Below, piece by piece: positions 6,866 through 13,182 of a stretch of DNA of 13,182 bases. The stretch's first letter is position 1; each line of letters begins with the position of its first letter. The notes under the pieces were generated by a model. The model worked only from the letters and a program-made list of their open reading frames with translations, was not told the origin of the DNA and ran no database searches. Source of the DNA: JASFRS01 sp050114795 (GTDB lineage Bacteria > Pseudomonadota > Alphaproteobacteria > Sphingomonadales > CAKZYD01); the NCBI GenBank assembly GCA_050114795.1, contig JASFRS010000069.1, positions 1 through 13,182 of the forward strand, written 5' to 3'. The translations under genes were made by a program, and so were the position numbers.

Positions 6866-7357
6866 TTATCCAAAGATGATGATCGCGCTTATGACGATAC
6901 AAGCGACAACCAGAATGATGACCAAAGCCTCAACCCAGCCACAGATGAGTTTCAGGACCCATTTCAGGACTTCCACCACCGTGCAGACAATGGATTTGAT
7001 CCAGGACCATGGATTCCACCAAGTGATCTCTTCCCAGCACTTCTTCACATTCACCGGCTCCTGAACCCACTGTTCGGAACACACATATTTTAAGACAATA
7101 TATGTGAGCACACCGGTAATGATGCAGAAAATGATGATCTCCGTCAGCGGGTCAGGAAGCGGAATTGTGATACCCACCAACACTGCTAATGGTGCCGTTG
7201 CTGCCCCTGCAAAAGCCATAGCCGTTTTGTTTACAACTTCCGCAAACAGGCTGTACAGCACAAGATAAGCCGTCACAATTTCAGCTAAACGCCAAAAATG
7301 AGTAAGCTCTCTTTTGATCCAATTTGATTCAGGCTTATGTTCATGCGTGTCTGACAT
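6866..7357 (-). CDS. Trp/Cys-rich multi-helix membrane protein, unknown (cassette gene 1)
   Basis: A 163-residue integral membrane protein I cannot name. Hydrophobic segments lie at about 25-47, 52-66, 71-92 and 143-163, the last running to the C-terminal Phe-Gly. Between segments three and four (93-141) is an unusual stretch with eight tryptophans and four cysteines, including W-W-N-P-W-S-W (113-119) and V-C-T-V-V-E-V-L-K-W-V-L-K-L-I-C-G-W (124-141). Its alternating V/W/K pattern suggests an amphipathic membrane-interface element. The N terminus is short and hydrophilic, with no signal peptide. The ATG at 7357 is preceded by GGGGGGAAC; the longer frame from 7390 would put that Shine-Dalgarno inside the gene. 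It is first in the unknown trio, behind mmsA's terminator, so it should have its own promoter. The membrane location is well supported; the role is unknown. Confidence 0.75.
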   Translation of the reverse strand: MSDTHEHKPESNWIKRELTHFWRLAEIVTAYLVLYSLFAEVVNKTAMAFAGAATAPLAVLVGITIPLPDPLTEIIIFCIITGVLTYIVLKYVCSEQWVQEPVNVKKCWEEITWWNPWSWIKSIVCTVVEVLKWVLKLICGWVEALVIILVVACIVISAIIIFG

Positions 7358-7427
7358 TTTTGTTCCCCCCAGAATAAATGTCTCATCCACGGCTCAATTT
7401 TGATAACGCGTCTTCCCCGCCCCTTTA

Positions 7428-7531
7428 ACCGGATAAAGCCGGTCAGGATTACGCAAAAGCAACATGAACTTGAAAACACTTGTGGCTACAACGCGAAAGG
7501 CAGAGCCGATCTGATTGAGGGAGTGTGTCAA
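7428..7531 (-). promoter_or_regulatory. upstream region of the unknown cassette
   Basis: The gap between the mmsA terminator and cassette gene 1 holds a consensus -35 hexamer TTGACA (7531-7526) on the minus strand, but the bases at the right distance (CGGCTC) do not look like a -10 box. It also holds a 5-bp hairpin, ACCGG-N6-CCGGT (7428-7443). If TTGACA is used, the untranslated leader would be about 140 bases. Confidence 0.25.
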
Positions 7532-7557
7532 AAAAGCAGGGGAAATTCAATCTTTTG

Positions 7558-7588
7558 AAAAAAGGGCGTGATTTTCGCCACGCCCTTT
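7558..7588 (-). terminator. intrinsic terminator of mmsA
   Basis: A perfect 10-bp inverted repeat, AAAGGGCGTG (7561-7570) and CACGCCCTTT (7579-7588), has an 8-base loop. On the minus strand it ends in TTTTTT (7563-7558). It starts 11 bases after the mmsA stop and insulates mmsA from the unknown cassette. Confidence 0.92.
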
Positions 7589-7599
7589 CCTCTTAATCT

Positions 7600-9102
7600 T
7601 TAGGCCAGTGTTGGGATTTTAAAATCCGCGCCAGCGCGAATGCCCGTTGGCCAGCGTGATGTCACCGTCTTCACTTTTGTGAAGAAATGCACGCCCGCCA
7701 TGCCATGTTGGTTGATGTCACCAAAGGCAGAATCCTTCCAGCCACCAAAAGTGTGGAACGCCAAAGGTACCGGAATAGGCACATTAACGCCAACCATACC
7801 AACTTCGACGCGATCCGCATAAGCGCGGGCGGCATCACCGTCCCGAGTAAAGATTGAAGTGCCATTGCCATAGCGGTGTTTGGTCGGTAGCGCAGCGGCT
7901 TCTTCAAAATTTTGAGCGCGAACGACCTGCAGCACGGGACCAAAGATTTCTTCCTGATAAGCCCGGTGATGAGGTTGAACCTTATCAAAGAGAGAGCCAC
8001 CCATATAATAGCCGTTTTCATAGCCTTGTGTGGTGCAGTTATAACCACGGCCATCAACGACCAGGTCCGCACCTTCTTCAACGCCCAAATCTATATAACT
8101 TTTAACCTTGGCATGATGATCAGCCGTAACCAGAGGCCCCATTTCCATGCCCTCAGCCAAAGATGGTCCGATTTTCAATTCTTCCACACGCGGCTTCAAG
8201 CGGCGGATAATTTCATCCGCAACAGCATCACCCACAGGTACGGCGACTGAAATCGCCATACAGCGTTCGCCAGCTGAGCCATAAGCAGAGCCGATCAAGG
8301 CATCCGTTACCTGATCCAAATCTGCATCCGGGAGGATGATCATGTGATTTTTCGCACCGCCCATGGCTTGAACGCGTTTTCCATGCGCCGTACCAGTTGA
8401 ATAAACATATTGGGCAATAGGTGTGGAACCAACAAAAGAAACGGCTTTCACCCTCGGATCTGTCAAGATCGTATCAACAGCTTCTTTGTCACCATTGACA
8501 ACATTTAAAACACCCTCAGGCGCACCGGCTTCAATCATTAATTCGGCAAGGCGCATGGGCACTGCCGGATCTTTCTCTGATGGCTTTAAGATAAAGGTAT
8601 TACCGCAGGCGATTGCCACACCGAACATCCACATCGGCACCATCGCCGGGAAATTAAAAGGTGTGATACCAGCACATACGCCTAAAGGCTTACGCATGCT
8701 GTACATGTCAATGCCAGTGGAAACATTATCAGAGAATTCGCCTTTCATAGCGTGCGGAATTCCACAAGCGAATTCAATAACTTCTAATCCACGTTGCACG
8801 TCACCCCGGGCGTCATCAAGGACTTTACCATGCTCATTTGCTAGCAATTCCGCGAGCTTATCTCTCTCAGCCGTCACCAGTTCGAGAAATTTAAACATCA
8901 CGCGGGAGCGTTTGACGACACTGGTCCGCGACCAGTCTTGAAATGCAGCTTCTGCATTCGCAATCGCCTGCTCAACCTCAGCCTTTGATGCCAAAGCGAC
9001 TTTTGCAGCAACTTCACCTTTAGAAGGATTGAATATATCGCCAAAACGACCACTTTGTCCCTCAACGCGCTGACCGCCAATAAAATGACCGTGCATATCC
9101 AT
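7600..9102 (-). CDS. mmsA: methylmalonate-semialdehyde dehydrogenase (CoA-acylating)
   Basis: Oxidises (methyl)malonate semialdehyde to propionyl-CoA or acetyl-CoA with NAD+ and CoA, the last step of valine and myo-inositol breakdown. The 500-residue length is exactly that of the family. Seen: the aldehyde dehydrogenase motif T-P-F-N-F-P (147-152), the NAD-binding F-V-G-S-T-P-I-A (223-230), M-G-G-A-K-N-H (247-253) and G-S-A-G-E-R-C-M-A-I-S (275-285) with nucleophile Cys281. The E-L-G-G glutamate of hydrolytic aldehyde dehydrogenases is absent (A-M-G-G), as expected for a CoA-acylating member. Start ATG 9102 has AAGGA eight bases upstream. No mmsB or acyl-CoA dehydrogenase gene is adjacent, so here it stands alone. 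A TATAAT lies at 9135-9140 between direct repeats that may bind a regulator. It diverges from hemB. Confidence 0.95.
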   Translation of the reverse strand: MDMHGHFIGGQRVEGQSGRFGDIFNPSKGEVAAKVALASKAEVEQAIANAEAAFQDWSRTSVVKRSRVMFKFLELVTAERDKLAELLANEHGKVLDDARGDVQRGLEVIEFACGIPHAMKGEFSDNVSTGIDMYSMRKPLGVCAGITPFNFPAMVPMWMFGVAIACGNTFILKPSEKDPAVPMRLAELMIEAGAPEGVLNVVNGDKEAVDTILTDPRVKAVSFVGSTPIAQYVYSTGTAHGKRVQAMGGAKNHMIILPDADLDQVTDALIGSAYGSAGERCMAISVAVPVGDAVADEIIRRLKPRVEELKIGPSLAEGMEMGPLVTADHHAKVKSYIDLGVEEGADLVVDGRGYNCTTQGYENGYYMGGSLFDKVQPHHRAYQEEIFGPVLQVVRAQNFEEAAALPTKHRYGNGTSIFTRDGDAARAYADRVEVGMVGVNVPIPVPLAFHTFGGWKDSAFGDINQHGMAGVHFFTKVKTVTSRWPTGIRAGADFKIPTLA

Positions 9103-9120
9103 GGGCCTTATCCTTTTTCT

Positions 9121-9175
9121 TTAGACCAGGAAAAATTATATAACTAAGTTAGACAAGGAAAATCGCTTAGACCAG
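9121..9175 (-). promoter_or_regulatory. mmsA promoter with three direct repeats
   Basis: Read on the minus strand, TATAAT (9140-9135) is a good -10 box 33 bases before the mmsA start; no good -35 hexamer is seen, which suggests activator help. On the plus strand TTAGACCAGGAAAA (9121-9134) recurs as TTAGACAAGGAAAA (9149-9162, one mismatch), and the core TTAGACCAG recurs at 9167-9175. A small palindrome, TAACT-A-AGTTA (9141-9151), abuts the -10. Repeat offsets are 28 and 18 bases. The repeats are seen; the regulator is unknown. Confidence 0.5.
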
Positions 9176-9302
9176 CATTAGTCCCACACAAAAGCAGCTT
9201 TGATATATTTTCGACTTCTATATGGAAATTTGCGAAATCATCTTCCAAAATCAACTGCGTTTTCTAACCAAGTTGATCCCGTAGATTTCATGCACACCGA
9301 TT

Positions 9303-9330
9303 ATTCCTTTTCTCGATCCGATAAAGGAAT
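9303..9330 (+). promoter_or_regulatory. dyad upstream of hemB
   Basis: A perfect 8-bp inverted repeat, ATTCCTTT (9303-9310) and AAAGGAAT (9323-9330), with a 12-base loop, ends 59 bases before the hemB start. It may be an operator or a leader hairpin. A TATTCT at 9360-9365 could be a -10 box but lacks a matching -35. Confidence 0.3.
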
Positions 9331-9389
9331 TAAAACCGATGTCGTGTAGGCCCTAATGATATTCTAATAAATTTGAAACGGACTTCCAA

Positions 9390-10394
9390 ATGACTGCATC
9401 TAATCCGTCCTTTCCAAATACACGCATGCGCAGAAATCGCATGCAAGGCTGGTCGCGCGACCTCGTGGCGGAGCATCGCTTACATCCTTCTGATCTCATC
9501 TGGCCGATTTTTATAATCGAAGGTGAGAACAAGACTGAAGCAGTGACATCCATGCCCGGCGTTGAAAGGATGAGCGTGGATTTAGCTGTAAAGACGGCAA
9601 AACAAGCCCGGGCGGATGGCATCACCTGTATTGCTTTATTCCCCAACACACCCACGGACAAACGCAGTGATCAAGGAGAAGAAGCATATAACCCTAACAA
9701 CCTTATGTGTCAGGCAACATATGCCATTAAAGCAGCCGTTCCAGATATCGGCGTTCTAACCGATGTCGCGCTTGACCCTTATACGAGCCATGGTCATGAC
9801 GGCCTGATTAACGAAAAGGGTGAAATCCTAAACGACGAATCCGTGGACGTTCTGGTCAAACAAGCGCTGAACCAGGCGCGCGCAGGAGCCGATATCATTG
9901 CACCATCTGATATGATGGACGGGCGCATTGGCACGATCCGCAAAGCCCTGGACGCGGAAGGATTTCAAAATGTGCAGATCATGGCATATGCGGCTAAATA
10001 TGCTTCTGCTTTTTACGGTCCGTTTCGTGATGCTGTGGGATCCGGCGGCCATTTAAAAGGCGACAAACGCACTTATCAAATGGACCCGGCAAATGGGGAT
10101 GAAGCGCTACGCGAAGTCGCGCTTGATATCAATGAAGGTGCTGACATGGTCATGGTGAAACCGGGTCTGCCCTATCTGGATATCGCACATCGCGTCAAAC
10201 AGGCCTTTCATATGCCCACATTCGCTTATCAGGTATCTGGCGAATATGCGATGATTATGGCTGCGGTTGAAAAGGGCTGGCTGGACCATGACGCTGCCAT
10301 GCTGGAATCGTTGCTTGCTTTCAAACGCGCCGGGTGTGACGGAGTTTTGACTTATTTCGCACCAAAAGCTGCAAAATTGCTTTCCAACCAATAA
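9390..10394 (+). CDS. hemB: delta-aminolevulinic acid dehydratase (porphobilinogen synthase)
   Basis: Condenses two 5-aminolevulinate molecules to porphobilinogen in haem synthesis; a cytoplasmic octamer in known members. The 334-residue length is typical. The two Schiff-base lysines are Lys203 (in M-A-Y-A-A-K-Y-A-S-A-F-Y-G-P-F) and Lys257 (in V-M-V-K-P-G-L-P-Y-L-D). The metal site reads D-V-A-L-D-P-Y-T-S-H-G-H-D (125-137): the three zinc cysteines of the animal and E. coli type are replaced by Ala127, Asp129 and Asp137. This is the cysteine-free, magnesium-type site known from Bradyrhizobium and Pseudomonas. The ATG at 9390 lacks a strong Shine-Dalgarno (only ACGGA); a later in-frame ATG at 9426 would remove conserved N-terminal arm residues. 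The amidase gene follows after 32 bases, probably in the same transcript. Confidence 0.96.
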   Translation: MTASNPSFPNTRMRRNRMQGWSRDLVAEHRLHPSDLIWPIFIIEGENKTEAVTSMPGVERMSVDLAVKTAKQARADGITCIALFPNTPTDKRSDQGEEAYNPNNLMCQATYAIKAAVPDIGVLTDVALDPYTSHGHDGLINEKGEILNDESVDVLVKQALNQARAGADIIAPSDMMDGRIGTIRKALDAEGFQNVQIMAYAAKYASAFYGPFRDAVGSGGHLKGDKRTYQMDPANGDEALREVALDINEGADMVMVKPGLPYLDIAHRVKQAFHMPTFAYQVSGEYAMIMAAVEKGWLDHDAAMLESLLAFKRAGCDGVLTYFAPKAAKLLSNQ

Positions 10395-10426
10395 TCTCAA
10401 CACAACAAATGCCTGGGAGAGAAAGA

Positions 10427-12151
10427 ATGACGGGATTTAACCGCCGCGCAATGATGAAAGCCATGGGCCTCGGCGCTGTTGGATTTGCAGGCCTATCAAG
10501 CAGCAAGGCTTCGGAGCTTATTGATAAATCTGCATTAGAAAGCTGTAGTTCAGTTCTAGGTCTAAATTTTTCTGAAGCGGAGCAGGCACAAGCCCTCAAC
10601 ATCATCGATGACCAAATTGAAAGCATTCGCCGGTTGCGCGCATATGCCCCGGAGAATGCCCTTGCTCCGGCAGAAATATTTGACCCCCGATTAAAGAGCC
10701 AAAAGCTGCGACAGCAGGTTCAAGGCACGACCTTGAGCCGTAACGTGCCAAAAATGCCAAATAATGCTGAAGATATCGCCTTCGCCCCAGTGACCTGGCA
10801 AGCTCGTTGGCTTCGCGAAGGGGATATAACATCCAGAGAGCTCACGGAAATCTATTTGGACCGGATCGAGCGCTTTGGGGACGACCTGCAATGCTTTGTG
10901 ACGGTCACCGCAGAGCTTGCACGCAAACAGGCAGATGCCGCGGACAAGGAACTGCGCTTTGGACGCACCCGTAGCCCACTTCACGGCATCCCCTATGGCT
11001 TAAAAGACCTTGTGGATACCAAAGACATCAAAACCACCTGGGGCGCAGAACCGTATAAAAACCGCGTCGCAAAAGATGATGCTTTTATCGTGAAGCGGCT
11101 GGAAGAGGCTGGTGCCGTTCTACTTGGCAAAACCACATGTGGTGCTCTCGCTTATGGGGATATTTGGTTCGGTGGAAAAACCCGTAATCCTTGGAATTTG
11201 GAAGAAGGGTCGTCGGGCTCTTCAGCCGGATCCGCGTCAGCCGTGGGTGCAGGGCTTGCCTCTTTTGCAATAGGCACGGAAACACTTGGGTCAATTGTAA
11301 GCCCCTGCAACCGCAATGGCGTTACAGGTTTACGACCGACATTTGGTCGCGTTTCCAGAACGGGCGCGATGGCCCTGTGTTGGTCCCTTGACAAAATCGG
11401 GCCCATTTGCCGCACAGTTTGGGACAATGCCTTGGTTCTGGCTGCCATCAACGGCGCTGACGTTGAAGATGAGGGGTCAATTGACATCCCATTTACCTAT
11501 GACATCCAACTTAAAGCTGCAGGTATGAAACTGGGCTATGACCCAAAATGGTTCGAAGGCGATCAGGCCGCCGATACTGATCGTGACATGCTGGAAGCTG
11601 CCAAAAGAGCTGGCCTCGAACTTGTTGAAGTCGAGTTGCCAGACCTGCCCTATGGCGAGCTTGGAAATATAGTCACAATTGAAAGCGCTGCTGCTTTTGA
11701 ACAATTAACACTCAGCAACAAAGATGACGACTTAAAATGGCAGGATGATTTTGCTTGGCCAAATACATTTCGCACCACCCATTATTTTCCTGCCGTTTCT
11801 TATGTGCAGGCCCAACGCCTACGCCGCGAGGTTATGAAGGCCTTTGCTGATGTCATGAAAGATGTCGATGCGCTTATTCATCCCAATTATGCTTCTAATC
11901 TTTTGTTGATTGGCAATATGACTGGCTATCCGACTTTGGCAATGCGAGCAGGTTTCATTGAGCAACCAACGCGCACGCTCTTTGGTTCTTATGTCCCCAA
12001 ATCAGAGATTAAGGCAGGTACAGAAACGCACCTCGTTCCACGCTCCGGGTCTCTAACTGGGCATTTATTTGACGAAGGGCGCCTTCTGGCAATAGGTGCG
12101 GCAATAGAAAAAGAATTAGATATTTGGAAGAAAAGGCCAAAAATTTCCTAA
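10427..12151 (+). CDS. amidase signature family hydrolase, probable Tat-exported
   Basis: A 574-residue serine amidase using the Ser-cisSer-Lys triad. Lys193 sits in P-Y-G-L-K-D-L, cis-Ser265 in G-S-S-A-G-S-A-S-A-V (264-273) and nucleophile Ser289 in G-T-E-T-L-G-S-I-V-S-P. The N terminus, F-N-R-R-A-M-M-K followed by a hydrophobic M-G-L-G-A-V-G-F-A-G-L, fits a twin-arginine signal. A helical region of about 80 residues then precedes the amidase core, which begins near residue 115, so the protein is longer than GatA-type amidases. GatA is rejected because no gatC or gatB is adjacent and an export signal is present. The substrate is unknown (amides, N-acyl compounds or peptide amides). The start at 10427 has GGAG seven bases upstream; the ATG at 10409 has none. 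It follows hemB by 32 bases. Confidence 0.88.
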   Translation: MTGFNRRAMMKAMGLGAVGFAGLSSSKASELIDKSALESCSSVLGLNFSEAEQAQALNIIDDQIESIRRLRAYAPENALAPAEIFDPRLKSQKLRQQVQGTTLSRNVPKMPNNAEDIAFAPVTWQARWLREGDITSRELTEIYLDRIERFGDDLQCFVTVTAELARKQADAADKELRFGRTRSPLHGIPYGLKDLVDTKDIKTTWGAEPYKNRVAKDDAFIVKRLEEAGAVLLGKTTCGALAYGDIWFGGKTRNPWNLEEGSSGSSAGSASAVGAGLASFAIGTETLGSIVSPCNRNGVTGLRPTFGRVSRTGAMALCWSLDKIGPICRTVWDNALVLAAINGADVEDEGSIDIPFTYDIQLKAAGMKLGYDPKWFEGDQAADTDRDMLEAAKRAGLELVEVELPDLPYGELGNIVTIESAAAFEQLTLSNKDDDLKWQDDFAWPNTFRTTHYFPAVSYVQAQRLRREVMKAFADVMKDVDALIHPNYASNLLLIGNMTGYPTLAMRAGFIEQPTRTLFGSYVPKSEIKAGTETHLVPRSGSLTGHLFDEGRLLAIGAAIEKELDIWKKRPKIS

Positions 12152-12161
12152 TAAAATAGAC

Positions 12162-12193
12162 TGTCGGTATATCTGACAAAATAAAATTTTTTT
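12162..12193 (+). terminator. weak possible terminator after amidase
   Basis: TGTCGG (12162-12167) can pair with CTGACA (12173-12178; one G-T wobble) over a 5-base loop. A T7 run (12187-12193) follows only after eight intervening bases. The stem is weak and the gap is wrong for a classic terminator; the T-run also overlaps the next gene's putative -35 region. Confidence 0.25.
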
Positions 12194-12220
12194 GCAGCTA
12201 AAATAACTATAAACTATTAT
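12192..12220 (+). promoter_or_regulatory. candidate promoter of IgGFc-binding-like gene
   Basis: TTGCAG (12192-12197), a 17-base spacer and TATTAT (12215-12220) sit in a very AT-rich stretch, with an A/T run just upstream that could act as an UP element. The start site would be near 12227, giving a leader of about 78 bases. The -35 match is poor and the -10 good. Confidence 0.45.
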
Positions 12221-12264
12221 TAAACAACAATAATAGAGATGGCACAATAATTGCAGCCCTAACC

Positions 12265-12296
12265 ACTCATCAGCATAAAATTGCTGAGAGTGGAGG
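12265..12296 (+). promoter_or_regulatory. 5' leader hairpin abutting the ribosome binding site
   Basis: ACTC-(A)-TCAGCA (12265-12275) pairs with TGCTGA-GAGT (12282-12291): ten base pairs with a single bulged A and a TAAAAT loop. The Shine-Dalgarno GGAGG (12292-12296) begins at the very next base, eight bases before the ATG. The hairpin could stabilise the message or modulate ribosome access. Confidence 0.55.
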
Positions 12297-12304
12297 ACTG
12301 TATC

Positions 12305-13182
12305 ATGACCTGCAAATTCAATAAAAGCAGCGTCATCGGTGCTATTTTCAGTATCGGGGCGTTTTTGGGGGGCCTTGGGACAGCGCAAGCAGGGGAAATT
12401 TTATTTGCGCTACCTGACAATTTGGTCTCCTCTGATATCGACATTTTTCTAACGAGTGAAACAAACACGACGGCAACCATCACCAATTCGGATGGCAGCT
12501 TCTTACAAATGGTAAACATTCCCGGTGGCGGAACAGCTATCGTGACGATCACTGATGGATTTCGCATCGGCAGTTTGGGCACCGCGGATAATGGAGGCTT
12601 TTCAATCACCTCATCCGATCCGATTTCAGCTTATTTGATGGATGCCAATGAGCCTGTTGCCTCTAATGACATTACCAATTTATTCCCAACTGAAAGCTTG
12701 GGAACGGATTATTTGATAATGGCAGGCACCAGTGACCTCGTCACCAGCGGCTCTCAATTGTCTGTTGTTTCCAGTGCAGATGCGACGGTTGTAACCGTCA
12801 CACCATCTGCGAATTTAACAACAGGTCAATTGGCGGGCGTACCTTTCGATATCAATTTGAATGAGTATGAAGCCTTTGAGTTACGCGCTGTTGGAGGTGC
12901 GGACCTAACAGGCACAACGATCACATCAAATAATGATATCGGCGTATTTGGTGGCCATTATTGCGGCAACGTCCCATCCACCACTGCGTTTTGCGATCAC
13001 TTAATCGAGCAAATGCCAACAACGGATGAATTTGGCACGCAATTTGTCGTGTTACCAACGGAGCAAGCCGGTCCCGGTGATGTGCTGAAATTCTTAGCTA
13101 AAGAAGATGGCACTGTCATTACTCTATCCGATGGCCGCGTATTCAACCTGAATGCAGGCGAATCCGTAACTTTGGACGGGGC
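12305..13182 (+). CDS. secreted protein with IgGFc-binding-type N-terminal domain, 3' end outside window
   Basis: The first 292 residues of a longer exported protein. Residues 1-29 are a signal peptide (K-F-N-K-S-S then a hydrophobic core, ending A-Q-A before Gly30). The rest is beta-rich, with many Thr, Ser, Asn and Gly residues. I-G-V-F-G-G-H-Y-C-G-N-V-P (212-224) followed by C-D-H-L-I-E-Q-M-P (230-238) and F-G-T-Q-F-V-V-L-P (243-251) matches my recollection of the core motif of the IgGFc-binding N-terminal domain, first named in the mucin-like human FCGBP and also found in bacterial surface proteins. Immunoglobulin binding is not implied here. Cys220 and Cys230 may form a disulfide. The ATG at 12305 follows GGAGG. 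The C terminus, which would reveal anchoring or a secretion route, is not in the window. Confidence 0.78.
   Translation, partial: MTCKFNKSSVIGAIFSIGAFLGGLGTAQAGEILFALPDNLVSSDIDIFLTSETNTTATITNSDGSFLQMVNIPGGGTAIVTITDGFRIGSLGTADNGGFSITSSDPISAYLMDANEPVASNDITNLFPTESLGTDYLIMAGTSDLVTSGSQLSVVSSADATVVTVTPSANLTTGQLAGVPFDINLNEYEAFELRAVGGADLTGTTITSNNDIGVFGGHYCGNVPSTTAFCDHLIEQMPTTDEFGTQFVVLPTEQAGPGDVLKFLAKEDGTVITLSDGRVFNLNAGESVTLDG

Noticed and set aside
7449..7530. Possible tRNA gene in the gap upstream of the unknown cassette
   Set aside because: No cloverleaf, no TpsiC-like GGTTCGAATCC box and no paired acceptor arms on either strand.
8423..8941. 172-codon plus-strand frame
   Set aside because: Antisense to mmsA, which is a full-length conserved enzyme.
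10409..10426. Longer start for the amidase
   Set aside because: No Shine-Dalgarno precedes it, while GGAG stands seven bases before the ATG at 10427, which leads straight into the Tat-like signal.
10427..12151. Glutamyl-tRNA amidotransferase subunit A (GatA)
   Set aside because: Contains a probable export signal and an extra N-terminal region, and no gatC or gatB is adjacent.

Overview
This 13.2 kb window looks like an ordinary chromosomal segment of a mid-GC alphaproteobacterium. The assignment rests on three things: a magnesium-type porphobilinogen synthase (HemB), an acylating methylmalonate-semialdehyde dehydrogenase, and the general protein style and codon use. It is an inference, and I cannot name a genus. 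I see no tRNA, rRNA, insertion sequence, phage gene or CRISPR array.

Layout. The left two thirds (1-9102) is transcribed leftward. From its downstream end it holds: leuA (3' end outside the window); a leucine-rich leader peptide with competing RNA stems (candidate attenuator, about 1385-1537); a secreted two-domain M16 zinc peptidase (1725-4454); a small exported Lys/Ala/Glu-rich repeat protein (4648-4881); a saccharopine-dehydrogenase-like reductase (4965-6014); three small proteins of unknown function, at least two of them membrane proteins (6082-7357); and mmsA (7600-9102). Strong intrinsic terminators follow the M16 peptidase (1670-1703), the small repeat protein (4571-4610) and mmsA (7558-7588). 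The leftward genes therefore split into at least four transcription units: mmsA alone; the unknown trio with the reductase and perhaps the repeat protein; the peptidase alone; and leader-leuA.

The right third (9390-13182) is transcribed rightward. It holds hemB, a probably Tat-exported amidase-signature enzyme 32 bases downstream, and the start of a secreted protein with an IgGFc-binding-type domain, which runs off the edge. The 287-base region between mmsA and hemB is a divergent control region with a set of direct repeats over the mmsA -10 box.

Function. leuA commits carbon to leucine synthesis; mmsA oxidises the end product of valine and inositol breakdown to propionyl-CoA; hemB makes the pyrrole of haem. 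These are housekeeping genes with no clear shared pathway. The unexplained material is the three-gene unknown cassette (one protein has a striking Trp/Cys-rich stretch), the LEA-like 11-residue repeat protein, and the IgGFc-binding-like secreted protein, whose ribosome binding site abuts a strong hairpin. Several start codons were moved inward from the longest reading frame because clear Shine-Dalgarno sequences point to the internal start.
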